From contig CM063106.1 in NCBI GenBank assembly GCA_031841125.1, forward strand, positions 10,602,001 to 10,666,000: 64,000 nucleotides of DNA, read 5' to 3'. Under the pieces are notes generated by a model. The model saw only the letters and a list, made by a program, of their open reading frames with translations. It was not told the origin of the DNA and ran no database searches. Every line of letters begins with the position of its first letter. The first letter of the stretch is position 1. This DNA comes from Acanthococcus lagerstroemiae (Eukaryota; Arthropoda; Insecta; Hemiptera; Eriococcidae). Positions 47,901 to 59,900 of the stretch are shown piece by piece. A program made the translations under genes and the position numbers.

Positions 47901-50900
47901 ATTGATGGCAGTTTCGGTAATGTGAACTTCGGTGAGAATGTTGTTGATGATTCTTGACAGATCCCGTCTTCATCGAAGTGTATGAAAAATGTTTTCGATT
48001 TGAGCTCTTTACAAATTGCAGTCATTTTACTATTTGCGAACGTTGATTTGAATGGTATTTTTGTTGCAGTGGTTTTCGTCGTACGACGATGAAGGAAGAG
48101 TGTATTATTTCGAAGAGAATAGTCGCGCATCTTCGTGGACACTGCCCACCACCGAATCATCTAATGAGGTTTGTTTGTTTATTCATGTTAATTTACTGAA
48201 GGGCTTGGTTCCCTCGCCACTTTAAGTTTGAGTTTCTACTCGAGACTCGTCATTTCTAGGTGAGAGACAGATACCGACTGAGAGTCATGCGGATTATTTT
48301 TGAGATTCTGTGAGAGACTATAATTGAACGCGCCCCCCCCCCCCCCAACAAAAAAAACAGTTAATTTCATTTGTTACCGAAAAGTAGATTAAGATGGATT
48401 CCTATACATGGTGTCTACCGGGCCAGTAAGTCCAATAAAAGTCCAATAATTTTAATGTAATATGTTCAATAAAAACTGAAAAATGAGGAATACATAATAA
48501 TGTAGTGTTGTTGAAAATTCAACTTCGATCACTATGACTGTGTCTTGCAAACGCAATTTTTGCGCATATAAAAAGCCCGAAAAGAGTCCAGTGAAAGTCC
48601 AATATTTTTAATTTTCAAATGTATTAGACACCTTGCTCTAGGGAATTCCGCGGCCGATCTAATAGTAATACTGGTTTTAACAAAACATCGAGTTAAAGAG
48701 TCTACGTTTATAGTTGAAAGCTTTGAATAGAGTTCGTTTTGCGCCAAAAGTAGTTAATTCTATTGTATTTTGGGAAAGAAAATGGCACCGAAGAAGAAAA
48801 AACAGAACCCAGCCGAATACCCACTTTGCATGAAATAATGTAAAAAATGTTTAATTTCTTGAGCCCTACAAGCACTCTTTTTCTGAAATACTTCCCACTT
48901 TGCATTAATTAACGTAAATATTGCACTTAGGCCCGTTTAACTCTCTGTTTTTCCGAATATCATGTACCTCTCTGTATTCTTGAACTGCGGCTAAATGGTG
49001 TTAATCTAAACTAATACTTCATTTACTAATGATAGTTTTTTTCCAAAAAGTGTTAGGAGTAACTTCTACCTCCGTCATTTTCAGCTGTCGAATCTGTGCA
49101 CAGATGCATTCTCACACTTCTGTCTTGGTATGTCCCTCTATATAGGAGTAGGTATTCCTCTCGTTTGTTCATCTGTGCCGACCTCCAGTGCTGATGAAAA
49201 CCGTTTTATATCGATACTGAAAAGTTTACTCAAATGAACTTGACACGTTTTGGAAAGAAAAAAAACACTTCAATTGTGAAAAGGTGTTATCTAAAGCCCA
49301 AGGCCAAAGACATGGTTCGTCTGTCTTTCTTCCTTTGTAATCTGCGGTCTATCTGCTTGCCTGTGGGTTAGTTTGCTCGCCAGCTGTCTTTTGATCTGAC
49401 TGGTGTCTGTGCCTTCTTGGGATAACTGATCTCTCCTTGCAGTTTTTCAGATTTTTCGAATCTTTGCGAAGCAAATCTCTGTTGCTATTGGGACTAGAAA
49501 ACAAGAAAGTTTCTCCCTAGAGGCGGTACTATTTTGAAAGTGATCTAATTATTCGCTCCCATGAGACACGTATCAGACGTATGGGCAAAACGAATATTCT
49601 CATTGGAAATACTCCGAGAGCACGAGCATGTTTTAGAGTATTCGCTCCGAGAAAATGCTGATAATATTTTCTTTTTAGACTAAAATAATATTTAATCAAT
49701 GATAAAAATTATCGCTCTTTACAACTTCCATAATCTGGCACCCAGTGTGCGTCTGTGTATAAGCAGGGCGGGGCACAATTCCTTGTAAAGTAGAAATTGT
49801 GGAATAAATCCCGGAATTACCAGCAATTGAGAGTTGGAATGCATTCCATTTTTGCCGGAATGAGAAGCAACTCCTTTCAATCCCGACGTTGGAGTGTGTG
49901 TGTATAGTTTCAACCTTATTCCACGTGTTTTAACAACAAAAAAAACTTCTTAAATCAAATATTGGGAAGGGATTTGGTTTCAAAAAGAATGTATGATTCC
50001 GGAGTTGAGAAGTTGTCAATCCAAACATCTGGAATCGTCATGCATATTCTGTTTTTGCTGAAGTTTGCTGGTCAGTTTATTTTAATTCTCGTTTTTAATT
50101 TTTTCCCCTTCATCTGTTCTGAGTTTTGACATTGTTACATTTCTTTATCAGCTGATTTTTCATTTTGATATTTGTGTCCTGTTCGTATTTCGATTCTCGT
50201 TTGTAAATTCTAAATTAGTTATCTTCATACATCATCAATTTTGAGTTTAATGTATCAAATACTTCTCCCCCACCTCTTCCGCCGTCAGTTTAATATTTTG
50301 TACACTTTTGCATCTTAATTTTGGAGTGAAATTTGTGAACATATCTTGATATTACCATTTGAAGGACACGGAATGAACATATGGGTAACTGATTCTTGAT
50401 GTGTCAGTTTTCAGTTGAAAATTTGCAGTTGCACCAATTAGCCAACACCATGACACTTTGAAAACAAAATCTTGGAAAATGTTCCTCAAAGAGAATTCTT
50501 GAATATTTCCTGGGAATTTTCTCCGAAAAGAAAATGTTAGAGTATTTGCCAACCTTGGGTGCGGGGATGTTCCAAAATTCCTGGAAAATTAAAATTGAAT
50601 GTGGGTGAAAGTCAGCTGAAACCGGTCCCCCACATCATAAAGCACAAATAAAAGTGATTTTCGAAACAAAATGGGCTTCGAAATTTTTTTGAAACTAAAC
50701 TGATCTTTGGCCCACTGGTGTAGATGATTCGGTAAATCGATATCGATCGCTTTTGTGACGCAATCACGCGTTTTTCGATCAAGTGGCAGAATAAAGGCGT
50801 AGATAACTCTTTTATTGGGAAGGGGGGTCTAGATTTTTTTCTGTGACCTGCCTGATCCCTTACACCCCTCCCCATCTTCGTCCTTGTGAGAAAATATGCC

Positions 50901-53900
50901 TCGTGGCACTGATACAAATATCAGTTATCATACTCTTCATACTCTTATTTGTATGTGACTGCATAAGACAATAGTGACGCCACCATCGCGCCCTCTAGTC
51001 TCAATTTCTTTTTCATCTCTGACGATTTTTTTGTGTATTACAATTACAAAGTCCAAAGAAAAGTACCTAATATCTAATGAATGTTGTAGATTGTAAGAAC
51101 CTTTTCATTATGCTTTACAATCACTTCGTGAACGTGAACATTTTTCGCTAGTCATTAAACAGATGTACATGAAAATTTTCCATCCAGTTTGGCAATCTCT
51201 GTCTCATCAGGAAAATGGACTTATCATGACTGTAGCGTAAATCAGGTGTGACATTATTATGACGACAGAATTACAAGAACAAACCTACGATAAATCGTAT
51301 CCGTTGGCATACTCGTAGGCGTAGCATGAACCAAAAAAGTATGCAGGGCCCGGGTCAATAATGTTGTGAACTGAGCGAGAAAGAAATATTTGACTCTCCC
51401 CTCATCGTTTGGGTTGGTTATTGTGGCGAGGGAGGGGGGGGCAGGATGAGAATCGTTTTTACGCTTGGTTATGTATTTCTAATTCTAATGATTGTAAATA
51501 TTGGGAGGATCGGACAAATTTTAAAAGAATCATTCAGAAGCACCGGCCTTCCTCGCCCTCTTGACGCTACGCATGCATTGCTTATCCATAGTAGATCTTA
51601 TCATACAAAAAGAAACCCTCGGGTTGCCATTTTCTGAAAAATTTGGAGTAGTCCTGGAATATTCATCCAAATCATGGAATTTTGATTCTCTGAATGACAA
51701 ACTAGGTTTATGACTTATATTCTATCAAAATTTATGTCAGTGAATAATTACGTTTACAAAAGGAAAAAGTTTCCCCCTTTAGAAAATATCAGAGTCATGT
51801 ACTATTTTCTTGCTGGCGTTATGATCAGGATCAGGAGTAGAGTGCGGCATAATATTCAAGTGCATATTTTTTAGGTCATCTCTGGTCGCAAAATTGATGA
51901 AAAATGCTCCCGTTTCAGAAAAATACCTGCATTTGAGCCCCATTTTATTTTGCATATTTTGCATGTCATCGCCTCGGTTTAAATACCACGTAAGTACAAA
52001 AATGCCTAAATGTCAGGATACCTAACACAAAAAACTGAATAGAAAATTTAGATGAATGACTCCCAAGGTTTATGATTTCACCGCTAGGAGTAGTAAAGTG
52101 TACTTGCGACTTACGAGGATTTTAAATTTAAATTCCTCGATTATTTTTTGTTTCATTTACACACATAAAGCCCGTTTTTCATAAATGTGGACTTACGTAC
52201 GTGTTATTTAAGCCGAGGCGACGATAAATGGGGTAAAAATGTATATTTTAACATATTTCTAGTTTTTTGTTGTTGTTGTTTTTTGTTTTTTTTTTATTGT
52301 CCAAGATACGGCTACGGCTAGTTTGCTTTTCTTGTAAAAAAAGAAAAATGACTTATGTTAGGAAAGAAAAAGGAAGTTACATTGAATAAATAAATTTAAA
52401 AAAAAAAAAAAAAAAAGTTGAAAGAGTCTTCTAATAAATTTTTTTGGCGGTTTAGTATAGCTATTATAAGGGCAATGTAACAATGTTCTTTATCTTAAAA
52501 TTAGATTTATTTACCAAATTGAAGGTTTTTCGAAATTATTATCTCTTTTTTTCGTTCTTAATATTTCAGTTTTATTCAGTTTTCTCTGGCGCTTCAGTTT
52601 AGAATAAAATTTGAACAACAATTATGAATGGGACATTCAAGAAGCTGTAAAATAGTACCCATATTGATTTTACATATTTCACGTATTTCTAGAGAAAACG
52701 TATGTTTTGGCCATATTTGGGGTAAAAAAAGTCGCCTATTTTAGGCATATTATTTGTTGTTGTTGTTTTTTCATATTATTATGCCCCACTTTAATTATGA
52801 GGAAAAAAAGTCTTGCCAAAATCCATAACTCTTCCCCCACTCGAAAGAAAAAGTCATGGAAAAATAGGCCTGGACAACCTGGAAAAGTCATGGAACATCA
52901 TTCTTGGAAAAAGTGGCAACTCTGAACAGACTAGCGGACTTTCAACTTTCCCTTCCATTTTAAATCATATTCAGATCTTGTAAAGATCCATTAAGATAAT
53001 CAAGGTCTCATTAATGAGACTCCTAAAATTACTTTGAATACTATTCAAGTCTTATTAAACTCGTAAATTCACACTTAATGTAGTACGACTCTCTAAAACT
53101 CTGTCCAGTTTAAGTAATACTCGCTCTTCGTAATTAGCTCAGACCTATTAAGACACATTAGTACCTAGAAAGACCGCGTTAAGACTCTGTGTAAGCCTCT
53201 TTGACCAGTTTGATTATATGGCAGACTATATTGAATGCAGTTGCGGATTTAATAAGACAGTAGGAGAATATTTTCTAACAGCCTTTTCAAAAAAATGTCT
53301 CTCTAAATCCCTCGTATGCATGTGAAATAGAAGTCGTGAAAATGAGAAATGCAGTTGATTAGTATTTTCTTTGATGCATTTTCAAACGATAAGTCACAGA
53401 AACCTTACATGCACGCATACTATTTTAATCCTCACCATTTAATACGTGACGATTTTCCAAGTCGTATTTAGTTTCCTTCGTACATTCCGTGTTATTACTC
53501 TGAAACCATTGTAATTTTTCAGAATTATGAGAATTAGTATTGAAAATTCTAAAAAGTAGGTCGGTATTTAGGTATTCGTGAATCGATTTCGAAAGTTCAG
53601 GAAAGGCGACGTTCAAATTTTGATTATTTCTTTTTGAAAAATGGTCGAATTGTAGGAAAGATGAATACAAGCTATACTACTAGAGGTAACTGTGGCAATG
53701 ACAAAGAAATTGAATTTTGGTTTCGGTTCACGATTTTATAGCCTTGAATACGAATGGAAAAAGTTTGAAGCTGCTTCATTCTATTTCAATGTGTCTACAG
53801 GTTTGGAAAATTTGGAAAGTTTGGAAAAAGTCAGAAATTTGAAAAGTAGGTCAGGAAGTTTGTAAATAGTCAGGAAATTCAACCATATTTTTAAGAAGTT

Positions 53901-56900
53901 TGGGAAAAAACAAAGAATGAACTCACGGAAAATTTTTTCGTCGTTTAATTTTACTTCAGCACTCCCTAGAGTCGTATTCTACAAATAAAAACTGTGCATT
54001 GAATAATATCAACTTCAAATTTCAGTTAATTTTAACCATCGCGTCTAGTAGTACAAACATAAATACTGTCTATACTGTAAAGGTTTAAAGAAGAGAAAAA
54101 GTTTGGAAAAAGTCAGGAATTTATATTTTTCCATTCTTGTAGACACCTTGTATTTGTATACTTTCAAATTAATCATCTCAGTCCTTGTCAATTGAAAACT
54201 GATTGGTCATTTTGTGTCAGTTCAACCAGTCAAGACTTTTGACCCCTTCTATTCTAACCAAACTGGCAGAAAATGCTTGAGAATATCCCAGTAGTCTCCC
54301 TGCGAGTGGTCTCTTTTCGATGATTTAGAAAAATTACTGCTCTTCAAAATACCCGATTCATTTTTCATCATTTCTCATTACCGAATTTGGGTGTAACGTC
54401 TGAAGGACCTAGAAATTTTACTTTAATTTTTTTTTTTTTTTTTTGGTTTAAATATACAGGGTGACCACTCGGTCATTTTTTCAATTTTAGGTCAGCTGAG
54501 GTCATTTTTGGTTATTTTTCTCCTAAAATGGTTATTTAAGACATTTTTGGGGAAATTTCTCCTTCAAATTCTGAAAATTCTGTTGATTATGGAGAATATT
54601 ATTTGTGCTTCTACTGTGCAGTGTAAATAAAATTGAAATTTAGTTTTCCGGCAGGTTGCAGAAAAAACTTTCAATGCAACTCTTGCTACTCAAGTGTGTC
54701 TGAGAGGAACAATGACTGAACATTATAAAACAGTGAAGTGCGCAGGTATATAACCGGCAAAGCCAGAAGAAAATCAAATGCGGTTACTCCTTATATGTCA
54801 TCAGAAATATATTTTACAAAATCAAGTTTTTTGTGGTGAGGAGGTGAGGGTGGTTGAAAATATATGATGACGAGTAGTGTGCAAAAAGAGAGGCACGAAG
54901 AAGAAGGAAGAAATTGCAAATGGTCTCCAATTCTGGTCTTTTTCTGATCATTTTGTAAATTTAATCAGGTCATTTTTTAATTTTTTTTCTAAAGTGTCAA
55001 GTGATCACCCTGAATATAAAATTCATGATTTCCAAAATACCTATATCTAGATTTAGCCAAATTTTTCACCCATGATGGCCAGTGAATTTCCTGACTCTAT
55101 GTCAAAATTTAGCGCCGTCAATTTTTCATTTTATTGAGAAAATGGAAAGAATAGGCGAGAAGCTGAAAGTTGGTATAAATGATCAAGTTACTGCATTGAT
55201 TAATCGACTTAAAATCTTCAGCAATCTGAATGATCCTTCATCCCCTAGGGCTCTAGATGAAAATTTTGGCTTCTCATTACATTTTGTTGTACGTAGAAAG
55301 TTATCATACAGTGTGTTCACTAAATGTTTTTCATAAAATTTTACTCAAAAGTTTTTTCGTGTGATAAACTTTATTTTGAGTCATTGTTCCGCCTTTGTGT
55401 GGAGTTCTCTAGTGTCTTGATCAGTGCAGCAGTTTGACTAACTGTATTCATTTCGTGGCTTATTGCAAAAAGGTTCCTCATGAAGATTTTTTTCTATTTT
55501 GAGATAATAATATCGTTTGGAAAGTAATTTTAAACTCTTTTCAGTACAATACCGCTCTTTACTACTGGATGAGTGTTAAAATTAATAATCCCCACCTAAA
55601 AAAAAGTGACTCTGATACCACTCAAACGATTGACGTCATATGTTCTTATCGCTCTCCTGCAAAATTTTCATTTTTCAACGAGGAACCGTTTTCAGGGTAT
55701 CGTAACAGTCATTCAAGTCACTTAACATCATTTGCTTTGGAAGATCATTTAAGCAATTTAAAGTCATTTATTTTCCATCATGATCATTTAAAAAATTAAA
55801 AATCAACATTTTTCTCCTTGAAAGAGAGAACAAAGAATTTAGAATTAGAAAATTCCATTATAATAACCAGGGCTGCAATTATGCGAATACATATTTTTAT
55901 CTATGGGGTACATTCCAGAAGTTTCAAAAGATCTTCACGAATCACAGAATTCTGAGTCAAGTGAGCAGCACTTCATTTTGCACATTTCGGATGTTTTGGA
56001 ATTTACCATTGAGCGCATTCATAGCAAATTGGAGGGGAGTCATTTAAAGGTCATTTATTCTCAAAACTCGATTTTGCTAGACACCCTGTTTTTGCAATAA
56101 TTTGACGATTTTCAGACTTGTAGCACATTTTTAACAATTTTGACAGCGAGTCAACAACGCCTTTAAGTGTTATCTGTGAAAATTTGGCTGAATCTTAATA
56201 CAGTTCTTTCAGAAACCGAAGTTCCAAATGAAAAATTTTCGTGTACTCACAACAAAAAAAATCTTGAACAACCAAAAATATGATGTCGCACAGAAAATCC
56301 CAGTATAAGTCGGAAAACAACAATTTTCAGGAAAGTCAAAAAATAAAAAATCCCTCGTAAGTAACCATGCAGAAGTCAATTTTGAAGTCTGTTTTGCATG
56401 GTAGAAAAGTGGCTCATCTCAAATTGGATGATCTAAACATGTAATACTGTTACTTTCCTTAGATAAAGAACAGGAAAAAATTGTTGAATTATTGTGGGGT
56501 TTCTTGTGTTGCCTTACAAATATGGTTTTAGACATCTAAACCTCTACAAAACCTAGCGTCTGTTTATAAGTAGATTCTGTAACAAATAGCAGAAATGAGT
56601 TGTGTATTTTTTCCCCCTTATCTTTGTTTAAAGAGGCACGAGTATCTTAATTAAATCTGACAAATTGAATTTATATTAATTTAAAAAAGCTATTACTTTA
56701 TCTATGACTTATCTTAGTATTTGATGTGTAATTCTTTCAGTCTAGCAGACTTGGCATTCTAAAATGATATGTGATATGACGTATTAATAGTATTGTATTC
56801 GGATACGTAATGATGGCGTATTAATGGTAGTGTATTCAGATACAGTGCTGAAAGAAGCCATTTCTGAAAAACATTAAAAATTCAAAACGGAATGGATATT

Positions 56901-59900
56901 TTGATGACGGTTTCCCATGCATACCCCTGGAATGCACTATACACTGAAACTTTTCTATCAGCTCGAAATCGAAGAGGCCGCAAGCCACGACTGGTCGGAC
57001 TAACATGGAACGACCCCTTACGCATTTGAGAAGTACTTTTCCAAAACGCAGTAAGTTCATATTTCCGAGGTGATAGGAAGCACAAAATACTGTCTGTAGA
57101 TTTCAACGTTGGTCCTCCAATTTTTTTTACAATAGCCTCAACCCGCACGGATACGACCTAGAAATTTCATTTTCAAAACTAGAATTAGCTTTTACTGCGT
57201 TTCAGGATTGGAATACAAAATGAATGCATTTACTGTGTTTTGAAGTAATTAAATTCGTAGCAAAACGGAATTTTATATGAAGTGTATTTTTAAACTCACC
57301 CTCTGAATCTTTTGAACCCGAATCTGGCAAGCTCTAGTTACTTTTGGGGTTACGAAATTGATCTCTCCCCCTTCTTTGAGAGGGATTGGAACACTACTTA
57401 CTTTGAATATTAGATGGGGAGATCTGAAGCAATCTCAGTTTTTATTTTAATTTTAGGGTCGTTAGTTTAAAATATCGATCCAGATTGATCCGGCCTGTTT
57501 TAAACTCTTACATTCGAAATTCACCCTCAAAAGGCGAAACTGATTACATTCAGAGAATCGGAAAACCTGTCGAAGTTAGTTTCTTAGAACGTTGATTCCG
57601 AATGTCACATCAAAATATAGATTTTACGCTTCAAATTACCGAAATATAAAATTTGAGCAAACCATCCGAGTAGGTCACTGATTTTCCAAATTCTTTCTAT
57701 ATTTCATAATTTTGTTCATCTATTGTACAAGTTGTGAAACAAAATGTAAAAAATACTCAGCATACTAGAGAATATTCTTTTTTCTTAAATTATGGGATGT
57801 TAGAGCATTTTCCAGCGCGTCAGCTAATTTGGCCGTGAAATGTGCTTATTGTGTTTCCGAATTTTCGGAATTGGAATACTTAACAAATAGACTTACTGCC
57901 AGTACTGCGTTTTGTATATGAACTTTTTCATTAACGAATATTATTATAACAAAAGGGATATGATTTGTCTGGGCGAAGAGATATTTGTCAGTTGGCAGTT
58001 TTATTCCTCAATTTGTGTGGGGGGGGGGGAGTGTGCACTTATTGCATTTTGAAAAAGCCCCCTTCATTTCAGTTCAGTTATCCGTTTCGCATAATTTTCG
58101 TTCTTACGTTAATAAAGAGCGAGCAGTATTATTTGTGTGACATGTTTGCTAATTCAGTTTCTCTGTTGTAATTCATAAATTTTATCAGCGTATATCACGA
58201 AAAGGATTCCCATGTTTCATTGTAAACATGTTATAATGATTAGAAAATAGTCTTTTTATAAACTTCGACGCGTAAACGTGCGTGAATTTTTAAGAGAAAC
58301 GTAGGAAAATAGTCGAAATCCGTCACTTATTTTCTTTGTGATAAAATATCTTTTGGACTAGCGAAAAATATTTCTGCAATAAAAATCTTCATGGGTAGAC
58401 TCAAAGGAGATAAGAAAAATTTCAGTATTCACATTTCTCTTGATGGGCATCATATAACTTAGAGATGAAATTGTTCGTGTTAAATTTGTCTGTCCGCGAA
58501 ATTAGGTTCTCTTTTTTTTTTTTATTGATCATTTTCTCTGCTTCTCAGCCTTCATACTTATTTTCCGATATTTATCTTGCTGACTATATTCACGTTTTGA
58601 TGTTTGAAAAGTAAAAAGTCCCACCCCCTGTCCATTCAAAAAGTGTTTCTTTACGTCCTTACGCAACCATATTATCGCCTTAGTAACGTGATTGTAAACC
58701 TTTTTGAAACCTCTTGTGTGATTTTTAGGGTCGACAGCGAGCCTCTTCCCAGGGATGTCAAGCTGTATAATAAAACTTAAGCTTGTGGCTTTAGCTTGAA
58801 TTTCTGAAACATATAGCTTAGCTTAAGGGGTTATGGTGCATAAGAATAAGACTTATGGGTTATGGCTTAAGGCTGAAGACCGCAAACCTTTTGGCTTAAA
58901 ACTTAAAGCTTAAGGCTTTCAGCTTATTTGACATCCCTGATTGCGAGAATTGAACTGTGAAAAAATGAAAATTAAACCGAAAAATAAAACTTGAAGTTTA
59001 TGGCTTATTGGAATGAAACTTAGAGTTACAGCTGAAGATCCCAAACCTTTTGACTTACGGCTCAGAACTTAAGGCTTTCAACTGGCTCAACATCCCTGCC
59101 TCTTCCAATCACTTTCTTCAGGGTCGGTAACGAGCCTCTTGCAATCGCTTTTGACATTTTCATATCTTTACTTTGGCACACAAACTGGAAAAACGTTACA
59201 TTTGAGAAGGAACAAAAAGGAGTAACAAAAAGGCATTATCATTTCCATAGAAATTGTTTTAACATTTTCATGTCTTTACTTTGGCACACAACAGGAAAAA
59301 CTGTTACTTTAGAACGTGACGAAAAGAGCGTAACGAAAAATAATGATGATAATAATAATAAAACGACCGACCGACCAACCAATTGACCGACTTACTGACC
59401 GACTGACCAACCACCCAACCAACCAACTGACTGACACAACACTTCATTCACCTGCGAGTACCACACTCCTTGTCTCAGCCTGTATTCCCATGCGAGCATC
59501 ACATTCCTTATACCAGCCTGCAAGCACTACGCTCTGCTAGTGCATCATCTTGCAGATGGTAGCGTCCAAAAAATGAGCGCGCCAAAAAATATGGAGCGCA
59601 ACGTGTACTGCGGAGCGTAGCGGACGACGACATTCTCATGTCAACCCAGTCCGCAATGCAGACATGAAAATGCTCTCCCATGGTTGCAGACTTGTCTGCT
59701 AGATGATGCACTAGCAGAGTGTAGTGCTTGCAGGCTGATACAAGGAGTGTGGTACTCGCTGGCAAATTGAGTGTTGAGTCAGTCAGACCAGTGAGTTTTT
59801 TCTCTCTCTTCCATTTCTTCCAACCATTGTTTTCTTTAATTGATTGCAGAGTGCGTTAGTGTTGTTGATTGAAATTTCCATGGAAATGTTTATTATTTCT

